From: Cannabis sativa
Lineage: Eukaryota > Streptophyta > Magnoliopsida > Rosales > Cannabaceae
NCBI RefSeq assembly: GCF_029168945.1
Contig: NC_083603.1
Coordinates: 17,546,001-17,610,000 of the forward strand
DNA length: 64,000 nt
Reading direction: 5' to 3'
Shown here: piece after piece, positions 11,249-22,226 of the stretch
Layout: each line of letters begins with the position of its first letter
Position numbering within the stretch: the first letter of the stretch is position 1
Program-made: the position numbers and the translations under genes
The notes under the pieces: generated by a model
The model's input: only the letters and a program-made list of their open reading frames with translations
Databases searched by the model: none
Told to the model about the DNA's origin: nothing

Positions 11249-12097
11249 TGTCACGGGCTCACCTTTTCAGGCAGCAGAACACCCGTTCGGCACCTTGACT
11301 TCTCTAAGCCAAGGTCAGCCTTCCAACCATCCAAGTAACAATGGGCTCATTTTTTACGTGACCGTGTGCCTCGTGCACACTTCTGTCTCTCGAACAACTC
11401 CTGCCGACTCATGCTCGCAAGCATCCATGAGTGTATCCATGCATCGAGGCTCTCTAGCCAAGATACTCGCACTGTCCATAGGTTCCCACTATGATAAGAC
11501 AAATCCCAACACAGACGCTCACCTTGTCACTCATGACCAAGGTAGCATGTGTGGCAAGATGCCAACACCAAGTCAACGTGCCAATGCTTCTATCATGCCC
11601 CATTTGATACTGTCCGAACAATCTCCCTCGTCGCCCAAGGACTCCCATATGTCCATGGACCAATTCTCAAGGCGCCATGCCTCCACACATGTTGGCAGGC
11701 CCTCGAGACAAGCTATCAAACTAGTTGCATACAATAAACCTCTGTCTCTTTCCAACATGGTGCATCTGTCCCATGCGCGTATGCAAACTAGCCCACAAAT
11801 GACCACCCGTGTCATCTCATGTTGACACTCGTGGCCAAGGCGCACCACAACATATCTTGAAGGTTTAAGCCATGTCCTGTGCAAGCGGCATACCGAGAAG
11901 CCAATGGAAACGTACCGGTTAACCTCTGGCAGCTTCTTAGACGCACTACCGGGTCGACTCGATAATGTCCATGAGTACTCCAACTCATGGAGACATATGA
12001 GTCCCCTCGTGATCCTCATATGCCCGCCCTACTAGTCCCACTGACTAGTAGTAGCTCACTTAACACCAAGGTGCCAGGGGGTGGTGGAGAGCTGACA
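11249..12097 (-). repeat. Candidate LTR of the C-rich element
   Basis: This 849-bp segment starts TGTCA and ends TGACA, a perfect 5-bp terminal inversion of the kind that bounds LTRs, and it is adjacent to the primer-binding site. The partner LTR is not in the window, so the right boundary and any target duplication are unconfirmed. The 220-codon open frame at 11163-11825 crosses the LTR edge and resembles nothing, so I do not call it a gene. Confidence 0.45.
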
Positions 12098-12424
12098 CCA
12101 GGGTCCCCCTTAAAGGGCATTCTGAGCTTTTAGCATTCTACCAGGAACATACATGATTTTGGCTCTATAGACATATGGCCAAACCATAAACCAAATCACA
12201 GAGTTTCTCCAATTCGATCGAACCATTATATTTGTAGACCCAAATAAATGGCAAATACCAAGTCCTAACCCGTTCCAGACAATATTGAAGATATTTACAA
12301 AAATGTCACTCCAATACAAACTAAGCATCAGCATGCCACCAGCATGCACCTCAACATGTGCCACCACTTGACCACCACTTGGCCAACTTGTGGGCATCGC
12401 TTAGCTTGTAATGTGTCATCTTGG
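12098..12424. other. Unassigned segment beside the gypsy fragment
   Basis: No gene or known repeat is recognised here. It begins after the candidate LTR and ends where recognisable reverse-transcriptase sequence starts. The junction near 12420 cuts the reverse transcriptase off in mid-domain, so this is either foreign sequence joined by deletion or a decayed part of the same element. Confidence 0.35.
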
Positions 12425-12749
12425 CACGCACGTTACACCCACCGGTAGTGTCGATTATCATATCGATGTGGAGTAGAGGGAAACTGTCCTTTGGGCAAGC
12501 TTTATTTAAGTTAGTGAAATCTATGCATACTCTCCACTTCCCATTCTTTTTTGGTACTACCACCGGGTTGGCGAGCCATGTAGGGTATTGTACTTCCTCA
12601 ATGGTATCATTTTCCAACATTTTTTCAACTTCATCATTCACGACTTTGTTTCGATCTGCTCCCATCTTCCTCCTTTTTTGCTTGACCGGGATGTAATTTG
12701 GGTTCACATTTAATTTGTGGGTAATTATAGTTGGGTCTATTATGGGCAT
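12425..12749 (-). pseudogene. Ty3/gypsy reverse transcriptase, N-terminal fragment
   Basis: About 108 residues of the gypsy reverse transcriptase remain. Visible are the linker with NPNYIPVKQKRRKM, the EEVQYPTWLANPVVVPKKNG block and domain 1, RVCIDFTNLNKACPKDSF. After DTTGG the reading diverges from the family: the expected FMDAYSGYNQI block and the YxDD catalytic motif are absent. The enzyme cannot be active. Confidence 0.8.
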
Positions 12750-13004
12750 ATCCGAGTGTTCCCATGTAAAAACCTAAAAATATTATTTTAATAAGTTTAC
12801 AATCTGGTCCTTCCGATTCCTCGTAAGTCCCATGCCGATGTAAGTAGTCTTGGTTGAATCTGTCGGGTGGAAGGGTACCTCCTGTTACTCCTCGACTGCA
12901 GGGTGTTGCTTTTGGGCTGGGGTCAAGGAGTTAATTAATTGTTATAACTTATTTTGGCTCCTCAAGGATGAGGTATAGCACTCGCAAGCCCCCAGCTGAT
13001 CTCC

Positions 13005-13625
13005 TCATATTTCTCTTACTTCGCCTTTGCATGGAAACTTGATCACCTGATGGTCAGACGAAGCGACTGCCTTCATTGCATGGATCCATGGTCGGCCGAG
13101 CATGACATTATAGGCTGATGGACAATCCACAATTAGGAATTTGACTGACTTGTTTATTCCATTAGCGTAGACAAGCAGTTGAACGAAACTTCGAGCGACG
13201 ACACTTTCCCCTAAGAATCCTACCAGAGTAACTTGTGTCTCTTGGGCCTTTAAATATTCAATGTCCATTTCCTTCAAAACCTCAGCAACTAAGATATTGG
13301 CTGAGCTTCCGGTGTCTATAAGCATTCGCTTCATACGAACATGGGCCACATCTAAGGTAATGATCAGGGCATCATCATGGGGGTGTTCTAGCTCAGAAGC
13401 CTCCCCTTGATTGAATGATATCTGCACATCGGGTCCTTCATTATCAATTACTGTCATTGCCTTGATGGAGTGGATCCGGCGAGAGTGGGCCAATGAGGCT
13501 CGGACTGAATTCCCACTTAGGTCTGATCCTCCCGAGATCATGTTCACATTCTTCTTGATATATGGAGGTAGGGATTGGTCCTGACTCTTATCATCTCCTT
13601 GCTGAACATGCAGTGTTGAATCCAC
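13005..13625 (-). pseudogene. Ty3/gypsy aspartic protease region
   Basis: A 206-codon minus-strand frame holds a retropepsin domain. The active site reads LIDTGSSANIL, with the catalytic Asp in DTG. Downstream hydrophobic strands and the YNVMLGRPWIH motif close the fold. Upstream is the gag-protease linker (MISGGSDLSGNSVRASLAHSR). This domain is itself open, but it is separated from the gag knuckle and the reverse transcriptase by stops, so I call it part of a dead polyprotein. Confidence 0.8.
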
Positions 13626-13637
13626 AGTCTGACAGTC

Positions 13638-15330
13638 CTAGAAGAACCCTTCTCTAACTAGCCTGTTAACCTCGATCTTCAGTTGTCTGCATTCATAGGT
13701 TACATGACCATGCTCCCCATGAAAGGCACAATACTGGCTTTTGTCTCTTTTTTCGGGATCAATAACCATTTTGGCGGGCCACCTCAATTCCTTCATTCCC
13801 CTCAGCCGCCTCATTAACTCAGTTAATGTGATGGTCATTCGGGGTAGCTCCTCATTGCTCCATTGGCTCCCCAGTTGTCTTGCTTGTCTCATACTTGTCA
13901 TCATGGATCCTCTGGTATTTCTGTCGTTGACTTGCCGGCCCTCGTTTCTATGGTGTGATCATGCAGCTGGCACCCGATCTTTTGCCTCGAATAGGAATGC
14001 ATCCCCCAGCGTTGATGTTTCCTGTGATACTTCCTCAACATGCCATGTTTCTTCTAATTCTGAAGCCACGTACCCCCGTGCCATGGTTAGGGCCCTTGTC
14101 AAAGACAGGCCTGGTTCTACTATTATTGGCTTTTTTAACTTTGAGTCATGCAATAACCCTTGCATTAATGCCTTTGTTGCCACTAAATCAGTTAGGGGTG
14201 TTCGCGGTGCGGGTGGTGCGGTTTTTAACCATTTTTTCAAACCAACCCGCAAATGCGGTTTTTCTAATTTTTCAAACCGCACCCGCACCGCGATACTAAA
14301 AAACCGCAAAAACCGCACCGCAAAAAATGATGCAGTGCGGTGCGGTTTTTGCAGTTTATGCAGTTTGAACTATCATAATTTTTTTTTTTTGAAATCATCA
14401 TAAAATAATTAAACTATCATTAATATAATTATTCTAAAACACTTAAGAAAATACAACAAACTTGAGACTAATAAAAGTTATAACAACAACAATAAGTCAA
14501 TAATCTTTTTAAAGTTTCAACAACACACCTAAATCAAAATAACAAACTTGAAACTAATTAAGTTCCAACAACAATATAAATGTACAACTAACATACTTAC
14601 ATCAATAGATTAAAAATAAAACAAACACAAACTTCCAACTCCAAATTTTAATACACATGTATGGGCTTGGGTTTGTTGCTAAGAAGAGAGGGTTTATGAA
14701 GAGTTATGGATTTTGCCCTAAGATTTATAGGCTTGGGTTGGGCTCATATGTATGGGCTTAATAAAATAAATATAAAAATTAAAATTTTAAAAGATGCGGT
14801 GCGGTGCGGTTTGAATCGCGGTTTAATAATTCAAAACCGCAAACCGCACCGCACCGCGCGGTTTGGGAAAAATTCAAACCGCAACCGCGAAGAATTTCAA
14901 ACCGCATTTTTTTTGCGGTGCGGGCGGTTTGAGCGGTTAGGTTTGATGTACACCCCTAAAATCAGTGCACTTTGGGATGCTGACGTATTCCTCGCTGAAT
15001 CTGTTGATGAACTTTTCTAAGGGCTCGTCTGGTCCCTGATGTATTAGCATTAAGCCTGTGTCCACCTTTGCAGTCCTGACACTTATCGCGAAGTTTGTCT
15101 GAAACCTCAAGATCAAGTCTTGATATGAGTTTATTGCAACTGATGTCAGATTGTGGAACCAGCGCAGAGCAGGACCCCTTAATCTCTGAGTGAAGGTCTT
15201 GCATTATATTACTTCAAGTCCTCCAGTGGGACCGTCACAGTTAACATTTTTTGTTTAAACTGACATACATACTCTGATGGGTCTCCCTTCTTGTTATACT
15301 CTGGTAACTTTGGAGCTACGTAACGGTGTT
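13638..15330 (-). pseudogene. Ty3/gypsy gag, split by a hAT element
   Basis: Gag reads leftward from the primer-binding site. It starts near KLPEYNKKGDPSEY, continues through a block containing RGPALRWFHNLTSV and IHQGPDEPLRKFINRF, and reaches EEYVSIPKCTD at about 14967. There the 766-bp hAT element (14193-14958) interrupts it; the reading resumes at LVATKALMQGLL and ends with the CAFHGEHGHVTYEC motif near 13700. The region before KLPEY seems deleted, because the primer-binding site lies almost next to it. Several stops and frame changes are present. Confidence 0.75.
14193..14958. mobile_element. Non-autonomous hAT-type DNA transposon
   Basis: The element is 766 bp with terminal inverted repeats TAGGGGTGT...ACACCCCTA and an exact 8-bp target duplication AAATCAGT (14185-14192 and 14959-14966). 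The 8-bp duplication is the hAT signature. Both subterminal regions are packed with GCGGTGCGG and its complement CCGCACCGC, which fits transposase-binding arrays. The centre is AT-rich and non-coding, so no transposase is present. It sits inside gypsy gag and joins cleanly if removed with one duplication copy. Confidence 0.9.
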
Positions 15331-15348
15331 TTCCCACAGACGGCGCCA
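15331..15348 (-). promoter_or_regulatory. Primer-binding site of the Tat-like element
   Basis: On the minus strand this reads TGGCGCCGTCTGTGGGAA, the kind of primer-binding site seen in many plant Tat-lineage elements and different from the tRNA-Met type used by the other elements here. It marks the 5' LTR edge just to its right. Confidence 0.75.
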
Positions 15349-16189
15349 AACTATTTTAGCCAAAAACAGTCGTAATTTTTTTGTGTGAGTCCCCTCTTTT
15401 TCAGTTCCTAATCTTGCCCCTTTTTATGTAGTTTCTTTCTTATTTATATGGTACGTCCTTTGATTGCATGGATGACCTATTTTTGATCTATTCTTTTCCT
15501 GACGAGTGTCTTTTCTCTCTGCTCTCCCTAGTGTGCCACCCATCTAATTATTAGACAATGGCTGCTATTCTTTGCCTCCTCTAGGTCTGACGGTATTGTG
15601 TCCTTTTCTAGATTGTTTATCTCTCCTTTTTTGGGTCGCGGCCTTTTTTTCGTCGAAACTCCTTTTCCTACCTGAGGTGAATGGGAAATCGCAATGTCAA
15701 ACTTTATTTTAATGCCTCTTTCTTACGGAGACATTTGTTCATCATTCTAAAATGCTCTTGTTCTCTGTTGCCCTATACTCTTTAGGAAGCGAGTCTTCCA
15801 TCGGTGAGCTAGACGGAAGACCCTCTTTGGGTCTCTTTTGAATCTATCCATCGTCTAGGTCTTCCTCTGTCGGTCCGAGATGATAAGCTTTAATCCCTCA
15901 TCTCCTTTCTTCCAAATTTCTGTCGGCATTTGTACTTTTTCTTTACTGTTACTTCATCGAGGGATGGTCCCTACTTTGTTTTTTCTCACTTTTGTCGTTT
16001 GTGCTCTTTATTTATATTTATCCTTTGGGTTTTCTATTGGGTCGTCCAGTGTTGGGCCTTTCTTGTTTTCGTTAATTTATTTGGGTTTTGGATTTTCGGG
16101 TATCGACTTTATTTGGGCCTTTGTAATTTTTATTTTATTTTATTGGGCTTTTACTTCTTCTGTTCGTAATCCCCCCCCCCCCCCCAAAT
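15349..16189 (-). repeat. Candidate 5' LTR of the Tat-like element
   Basis: This is about 840 bp of pyrimidine-rich sequence between the primer-binding site and a run of 15 C at 16171-16185. No clean TG...CA end is visible near the primer-binding site, so the boundaries are approximate. The open frames here are low-complexity and phenylalanine-rich and are not genes. The partner LTR is missing. Confidence 0.45.
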
Positions 16190-16941
16190 AATCCTTAAAC
16201 ACTTAGCTACCTATAAATGATATTTCAGTAAACTAATATAATTACTGAAATGAGATCTCCATCATTTATCTCTATTCAGCCAAGCTCGAAGGAAATCATC
16301 ATTTCACTTTGAAATACTTATAGAACTATAGATTCCATATCAATGATCAGCGCTCCCACTCAATTGAACTATCATGTTCCCAAGATGTAAATATTCGCCA
16401 GAACTATTGGTTAGCTTTCACGAACAACTTGAAGAACACAAATAATACTACTAAGTTGAACCTAATCATATCAAGATTAAGATCTATAGACCTAAGATAA
16501 ACCAGTGATATTGACTTAGAAAGATATAATAGAAAGTTTATGATATCTTATCCAAGATCAATATGGTCCAATCCAATGTATACTCCATACATTCCATACT
16601 GGTAAACTTTGCCAATGCCCTGGAAAGGACATAACACTTATCCAAGGTGTAAGTATACCTTATCGCCGATTATCATGTCAGTCTAAATCCAGTGAACTCA
16701 CAAATCATGAGAATTAAATTTTTGAACATATAATTATGATTATATTCCACTGTGCTGACGACACTATAATCATGAACAAATATATACACATGTATGTTTA
16801 GGACTTAATAGAATTTATACATTAACATAATTATGAAATAAATCATGTGAACCATGTAATATAAAATGATTTCTGATCTTTTACTAATTAGTAAATCTGA
16901 CCATATTGAAATGGGTTTATTTAGGGAAGACAACCCAATAA
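16190..16941 (-). repeat. Diverged relative of the TR-GAG LTR, partial
   Basis: The sequence follows the first ~750 bp of the TR-GAG LTR in reverse, with many substitutions. Shared landmarks are ACACTTAGCTACCT, CTCCCACTCAATT, a block with GTATACTCCATACATTC, and the end ATTTAGGG...ACCCAATA. The remaining ~1.1 kb of the LTR is missing at the C-run junction. It is much more diverged than the LTRs of copies A and B, so it represents an older relative. Confidence 0.7.
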
Positions 16942-17628
16942 AAAAAAGTTCAAAAATAAAGTTGTAACAACAAATTTCATGAGAAAAAAATAATATAATA
17001 GTGCAAAAAGATAAATTATGTTGTCAAAACTAAGTAAAGGAAATCTTAACACAAAAACATAATGAGGAGTTGATATTATTTTGTTTATTGCAATTAGGTC
17101 ACTGTTTTGTTATTTTGTAATTATATTTTTGTTGTTCTATAGTTGCTTGTTAAGTTGTTCTAGGGTTGTTTTTGTTGTTTTCTAGTTTTTTATTTTTTTA
17201 TTTTACTAAAACACAATTTTTTTTTGTAATTTTGAAACTTTAAACAAAATATTTTTTGTAAAATTGGTACAGTATAAATGTAAATAATTCCATATTATAG
17301 TATTTTTTTAAACTTTTCTCCATTTTACAGTATTTTTGTAAAATCTCAAAAAAAATAAATATTGTGGGGTCAGTAAGATCTCGCGATGTTAGGTCCTAAG
17401 AGTATTGGGCCTATGAGAGTTTTTTTGAGATAAGTTGAAAATTATCATTTTTTTTATTATATATTAACTAAACATAATTTTAAAATAATTTTAATTGGTA
17501 AATACTCTTTTTATAATTAAATATCAATTATAACCTCACATAATTTATTAAAATTAGAGTTACTAATGAACATATTGGGGATATGACCTATAAAATTTGG
17601 TATAAATTAAAGAATAGTTAAAATGAAG
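16942..17628. other. AT-rich spacer before the LINE
   Basis: No gene or clear repeat is seen. It contains TTGTTxTxT-rich and poly-T/A runs. Near 17613 the string AATAGTTAAAATGAAG resembles the sequence just after the LINE poly-A, a possible imperfect target duplication. Confidence 0.4.
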
Positions 17629-17794
17629 AGCGTCTGCCCACTTTAGTGCTTCGTGGCAATTATTTGGTTATTTTCAATTTTTGTTAGTTTTGCCCAATTT
17701 CACTCTTTGTTCGTCCTATGTTCTTATCTTTCAATTTCAGTTTGTTCTCTGTTGGGTTCTTTTTTTGTCTATTCCTTCATTGTTCCTTTTAAGT

Positions 17795-18955
17795 ATGGTA
17801 CCCCTTGTTGATCAAATGAAATCAACAATCAACTTAACTGATACTGAACGCAGTGTAGTAGCTATCTCTGATGATGGTACTTCTGCTGATGCTGAATCTT
17901 TGGTCCTTGTTCTTGTTGTACGCATTTTATCACCAAGGAAAGTTTGGCTCACCACCCTTCAGCGTCAAATGGCTGAACATTGGGATGGGCGGTTCAAGGC
18001 AGTTATTTTTTAACATCATTCGGGGTTGTTTTTTATCACGTTATGTTGTATTGGAGACAAACTTAGAGCTCTTCGGAAGGAGCCATGACACTTTCAAGAT
18101 CATCATATTGTCTTGTATACACCTACTGTTCTGCAAAATGTCACCCCAGAATCTATGGTTTTCTCACCTTTTCGGGTTTAGGCATATAGGCTCTCTTTCT
18201 TAAGTAAAACACGATCCTTGGCTAAATCTTTGGGCAATATTATTGGTGAATTTCTTGAAGTCCATGAAGATTCTTGTTATGAAGGTTGGGGTCCTTTTCT
18301 TCGGTTTTGAGTTTGCATGGATATTAGGAAACCATTGTTAAGAGGATGTATGATTACTCTGCCAAAAGTTAGAGATGAATTTTGGATGGAATTTCGGTAT
18401 GAACGTCTTCCTAAATATTGTATGGAGTGTGGCATAATCGATCATTCTTTTAACAAGTGCCCTGTTCATCTTGAAAATATGGATAATGGAATTGAATCCG
18501 AACTTGCTTATGGCCCAAGTTTAAAGGGATCTGCCCTTCCATCATCTAACTACGACAGATATTGAACTGATTTTTCGAAAGGACATGCCTGGCCACTTAT
18601 CACTCATTTGGCCAGGAACACTCTAACTGCTACATTGCCACAATTTAATGCAAGACCTCTCCCAAGCCCAACAACTCTATTATTTGGGCAATCCTCTACT
18701 GAGAATGTCTCTCGTGGTTCTCGGACTGAATCTATAATGGTCGAGACTCCCACTCCTTCGAATACTACAATTGTAACAACATCAACCACTCCTTCGACTG
18801 CACAAATAGATTGTTCAGTCAAAAAAGATCCCCCAACAATTCACTTGGCTGATGTTTATACTCCTGACATTGGAGATTCCTATATATCTCATCCATTTGC
18901 AACTTATCCACCTGATCCATCATCAAATCAACCACCTTTGGGTCTCACTTAATTT
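17795..18955 (+). pseudogene. LINE ORF1 (DUF4283-like, zinc knuckle), broken
   Basis: The reading starts MVPLVDQMKSTINLTDTE, passes through SPRKVWLTTLQRQMAEHWDG (DUF4283-like RNA-binding region) and then shifts frame near 18000. Other frames carry on through LQNVTPESMVFSPF and IIGEFLEVHEDS to YERLPKYCMECGIIDHSFNKC (about 18400-18460), a CCHC knuckle. A low-complexity Ser/Thr/Pro-rich tail follows to about 18952. Stops at several points show it is no longer translated. Its family role is to bind LINE RNA. Confidence 0.8.
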
Positions 18956-19259
18956 CACCCATCTCTATTGTGGCTTATTCAACAATGACTGCTCCTATTA
19001 CTGCTACTTCTTTTCAATATGGAAGCATGTAAAGTTCTGCATAGTTGGACAACTAAGAGAACCTACACCCAAATCACCAATTTAAGCGCCATTTTGACAA
19101 TATCTCCTTACGGCAAACACTCAAATGTTGTCGTGCTATTGATCCTTCCATAACGTTTGTGGAAGCTACCCAAAACCAGAATGTTTCTACTGAGATCTTG
19201 GATTCATCTGGCTGTGAAGACGATCCAGCGGTGATTGTTATGCAATCTCGCTCCTCATC

Positions 19260-20296
19260 ATGAAAATTATCAGTTGGAATGCACGGGGTTTGGGGAATTC
19301 GAGTGCATTCTGTCATCTCCGTTCGCTTGTTCGTGAGCGAACTCCCCAAGTTTTGTTTCTTATGGAAACAAAAACAACTGCTTGTGTACTTACTCGTTTT
19401 AAGCAAACTTTAAATTTCAATAGCGGTTTAGAGGTTCCTCGTGTGGGTATGAAAGGGGGGCTGATGTTGTTATGGCATGATAATATTGATGTAACTCTCT
19501 TGTCTATGAATACAAATCATTTTGACTATTATATATCTTTTGATGATGGCACGCGATGGCATTTTTCTGCTCTTTATGGTTTCCCGGAAGCTTCAAATAA
19601 AAAACATACTTGGGAATTAATTAAAAGATTGGTTGATGTTAGTCCACTTGACCCATGGCTGATTATAGGTGATTTTAATGAGATTTTTTCACAATAACAC
19701 AAAAGTGGTGGCCCTCTTCAAAGTGATAACCAAATGCAAGACTTTTGAACTATCATCGATCGATGCTTCTTGACTGAAATGACTCATGAAGGATCTAATT
19801 TTACTTGGACAAAAAATCAGAAAAATCCAAATGCATTACGTGAACGACTTGATTGGTGCTTTACTAACAATATTTGGAATGATACTTTGGTTCTCCCTAA
19901 AGTTTCACACTTTGATTACTACGGTTCAGACCATAGAGCCATTCTTGCGAATATAATCTTTAACTCAAACTCTAATCTTGAACGTCGACGCTCTCGATTT
20001 CGTTTTGAAAAATTATGGCTGAAAGAATAAGACTGTGCTGACATTATTTCAAGTTGCTGGACTTATGATTCACTGGATGATCCTACAAATGCTCTTATCA
20101 CCTGTTTGAGTCGTTGTGCAACTGATCTTCAATCTTGGCATAATGGGAAGTTCAACAATTTTAAAAGAAAAATTACTACTGCTAAAATTAATGTCAAAAC
20201 TCTCCATGTTGTTGCTACACCAACAATTGATCATTCACAAAAAGTTCAAACAGCAGAATCTTTATTAGATGAACTCCTTGCCAATGAAGAACAATA
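19260..20296 (+). pseudogene. LINE ORF2 part 1: APE-like endonuclease
   Basis: ORF2 begins [13 protein letters not shown], with catalytic Asn7, METKT (Glu36) and GDFNE (residues 137-141). A TAA at 19695 interrupts it. The same frame family resumes with THEGSNFTWT and LRERLDWCF and the terminal GSDHRA motif at about 19923. The linker runs to NEEQY, where TR-GAG copy B is inserted inside the CAATA of the Gln-Tyr codons. The enzyme nicks target DNA for target-primed reverse transcription. Stops make this copy inactive. Confidence 0.85.
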
Positions 20297-22211
20297 TGTT
20301 GGAAATTATTTTACCAGGATCTTAGATCTACTCACAAGTATGTTGTTTAAACATCCTAAATATGAACTTTCTAAAACGATAAAATAAACACATATAAAGT
20401 TAAGAAAACCTTACATTGATGCAGCGGAATAAATGTCTCCTTCCACTCAGATCTCTAACCCTTGATTCCTTTCTGTAGCAGAGTATAATCAAGATCTGAG
20501 CCCGAATCTCCTTCTTCTTCAAGTTTTGATCCTTCATAGTCTTCCAATCTATGATTGAGTTACTGCTTGCTGTGTGTGGGCACTCACTCTTTCACTAGGG
20601 TCACGAAAAAGATGAAGGGAAAAGAGAGAGAGGTATTTCGGCCAAGGAATAGAAAGTGGGGAAGGCTCAGTTTTCTGAAGAGAGAAATTTCTGTCAGAAA
20701 GCTAATCTGAAAACTTATATTTTGACTGAGCCATCACTTTCTATTTATAGGCAACTACTAGGTCTAGGTTTAGAATTATTTGGCATTAAAATAATGAAAA
20801 TAATAATTTGAAAAATCAATATTAAGTGGCCGGCCACATGGTGTTATTGGGCCTTACTTAATTTTGCAATTTTATCAAATTTTATCTCTATTTTCTCAAA
20901 AATGCTAATTTTCCAATTCTAACCTTTTAAATACCAAAACTAATTATTTAATAACTAAAATAGATTATTAAATAATATTGTCATTTAATTTAATTATTAA
21001 TTAGACATATAAAGTCCATTAATAAATAAATAAACCTAGAAAACTCTTTTCCTTACAATTTCACCCCTGCTTAGTGAAAATTCATAAAATTAGACATAGT
21101 CTAACTTTAGAATTATAATTGATCAATCACGAATCAATTAATGAGTCTTACAAGCAGAATGTTCTCAACTAGAATGGGGACCATGGATCTATATGCTGAG
21201 CTTCCAATAAGTGAACCAAATTTACCAAGTAAATTCCTACTTATTAATTCTTCGTTGAATCCACTCTTAGAACTTAGAATTGCACTCTCAGACTTATATA
21301 GAGCATATTGTATGTTTCACGATACCAATATACTATCTCATTTAACCATTGTTATAATCTTATTGTGATTTAAAGATCCTCTATATAGATAATTTACATC
21401 GAGATGGGATTTCTTTACCGTTCTCACCCCTCAATGTATTTTGCCCCTTAAAACACTTAGCTACCTGTAAATGGTGTTTAGTGATCTAATAATTAGTCAG
21501 TTAAACAAGAGCTCATCCTTTTACTTCTATTTGCTAAGCTCGAAGGGAATCATCACTTAACTTCTATACACCAGTAGAAGCTATAGATTCCATATTTATG
21601 TTCAGCACTCCCACTCAATCATACTATCATGTTCCCAAAATATACGTATCACCCTAACCCAAAAGTAGGCTTAACTAATAAATCAAAGAACATGAATAGC
21701 ACTCCTGAGTTGAGCCCAAGCATATCAGGATTTAGATTCTTTTTAATCTTAAGATCAACTACTGATATTGACTTGGAAAGATATGTATAACGGTAAGTTT
21801 GTAATATCTTAACTTAGTTGCAATATCGGTCCAGTCCAATGTATACTCCATACATTCGAAACTAGTATACTTTACTAATGTCCTGGAAAGAACATAACAC
21901 TTACTCCAAGTGTAAGTACACATCATCGCTGATTATCACATTAGTGTAAATCCAATAACACTGATGAAACAGGGACCAAAACTTTTGATTCATATGATCA
22001 CAATCACATTCCACTGTGTTGACAATACTGTAATTGTGAATAAACATATGATCTGGATTTAACTGATTTTGTGTGTATGAATGTCATAAACATATTAAAC
22101 ATATTAAACCATTAGCATGTATAATTAATGCAAACATCAATCACTTCTAATTCCTTTTATTGATAACTAATCAGATTGTAAAGAGTTTTATTTAGGGCAT
22201 AAAACCCAACA
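20297..22211 (-). repeat. 3' LTR of TR-GAG copy B
   Basis: This 1,915-bp LTR is nearly identical to 28558-30471. At its left edge it reads TGTTGGAAATT where the partner reads TGTTGGGAATT. The right edge CCCAACA is followed by the polypurine tract in reverse. Confidence 0.92.
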
Positions 22212-22226
22212 AACTCCCACTTGCAC
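22212..22226 (-). promoter_or_regulatory. Polypurine tract of TR-GAG copy B
   Basis: The plus strand AACTCCCACTTGCAC is the complement of GTGCAAGTGGGAGTT. It abuts the 3' LTR exactly as in copy A. Confidence 0.8.

Larger units (their letters stand above)
12425..16189 (-). mobile_element. Broken Tat-like Ty3/gypsy element
   Basis: Read on the minus strand, the order is LTR-like sequence (16189-15349), primer-binding site, gag, aspartic protease and the start of reverse transcriptase. The rest of pol and the other LTR are missing. The motif CIDFTNLNKACPKDSFPL in the reverse transcriptase and the CAFHGEHGHVTYEC knuckle in gag are typical of the Tat/Athila side of plant gypsy elements. A hAT-type element splits gag. 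Frames are open only piecewise, so the element is dead. Confidence 0.75.

Noticed and set aside
11163..11825. 220-codon plus-strand frame in the C-rich region
   Set aside because: It crosses the primer-binding site and the candidate LTR edge, resembles no family, and overlaps other long frames caused by the low stop density of C-rich sequence.
13741..14403. 220-codon plus-strand frame over gypsy gag
   Set aside because: It is the shadow of the minus-strand gag and runs into the hAT element, so it cannot be one gene.
15880..16191. 103-codon hydrophobic, Phe-rich frame
   Set aside because: It is low-complexity T-rich LTR sequence ending in a C run; the membrane-like look is a composition effect.
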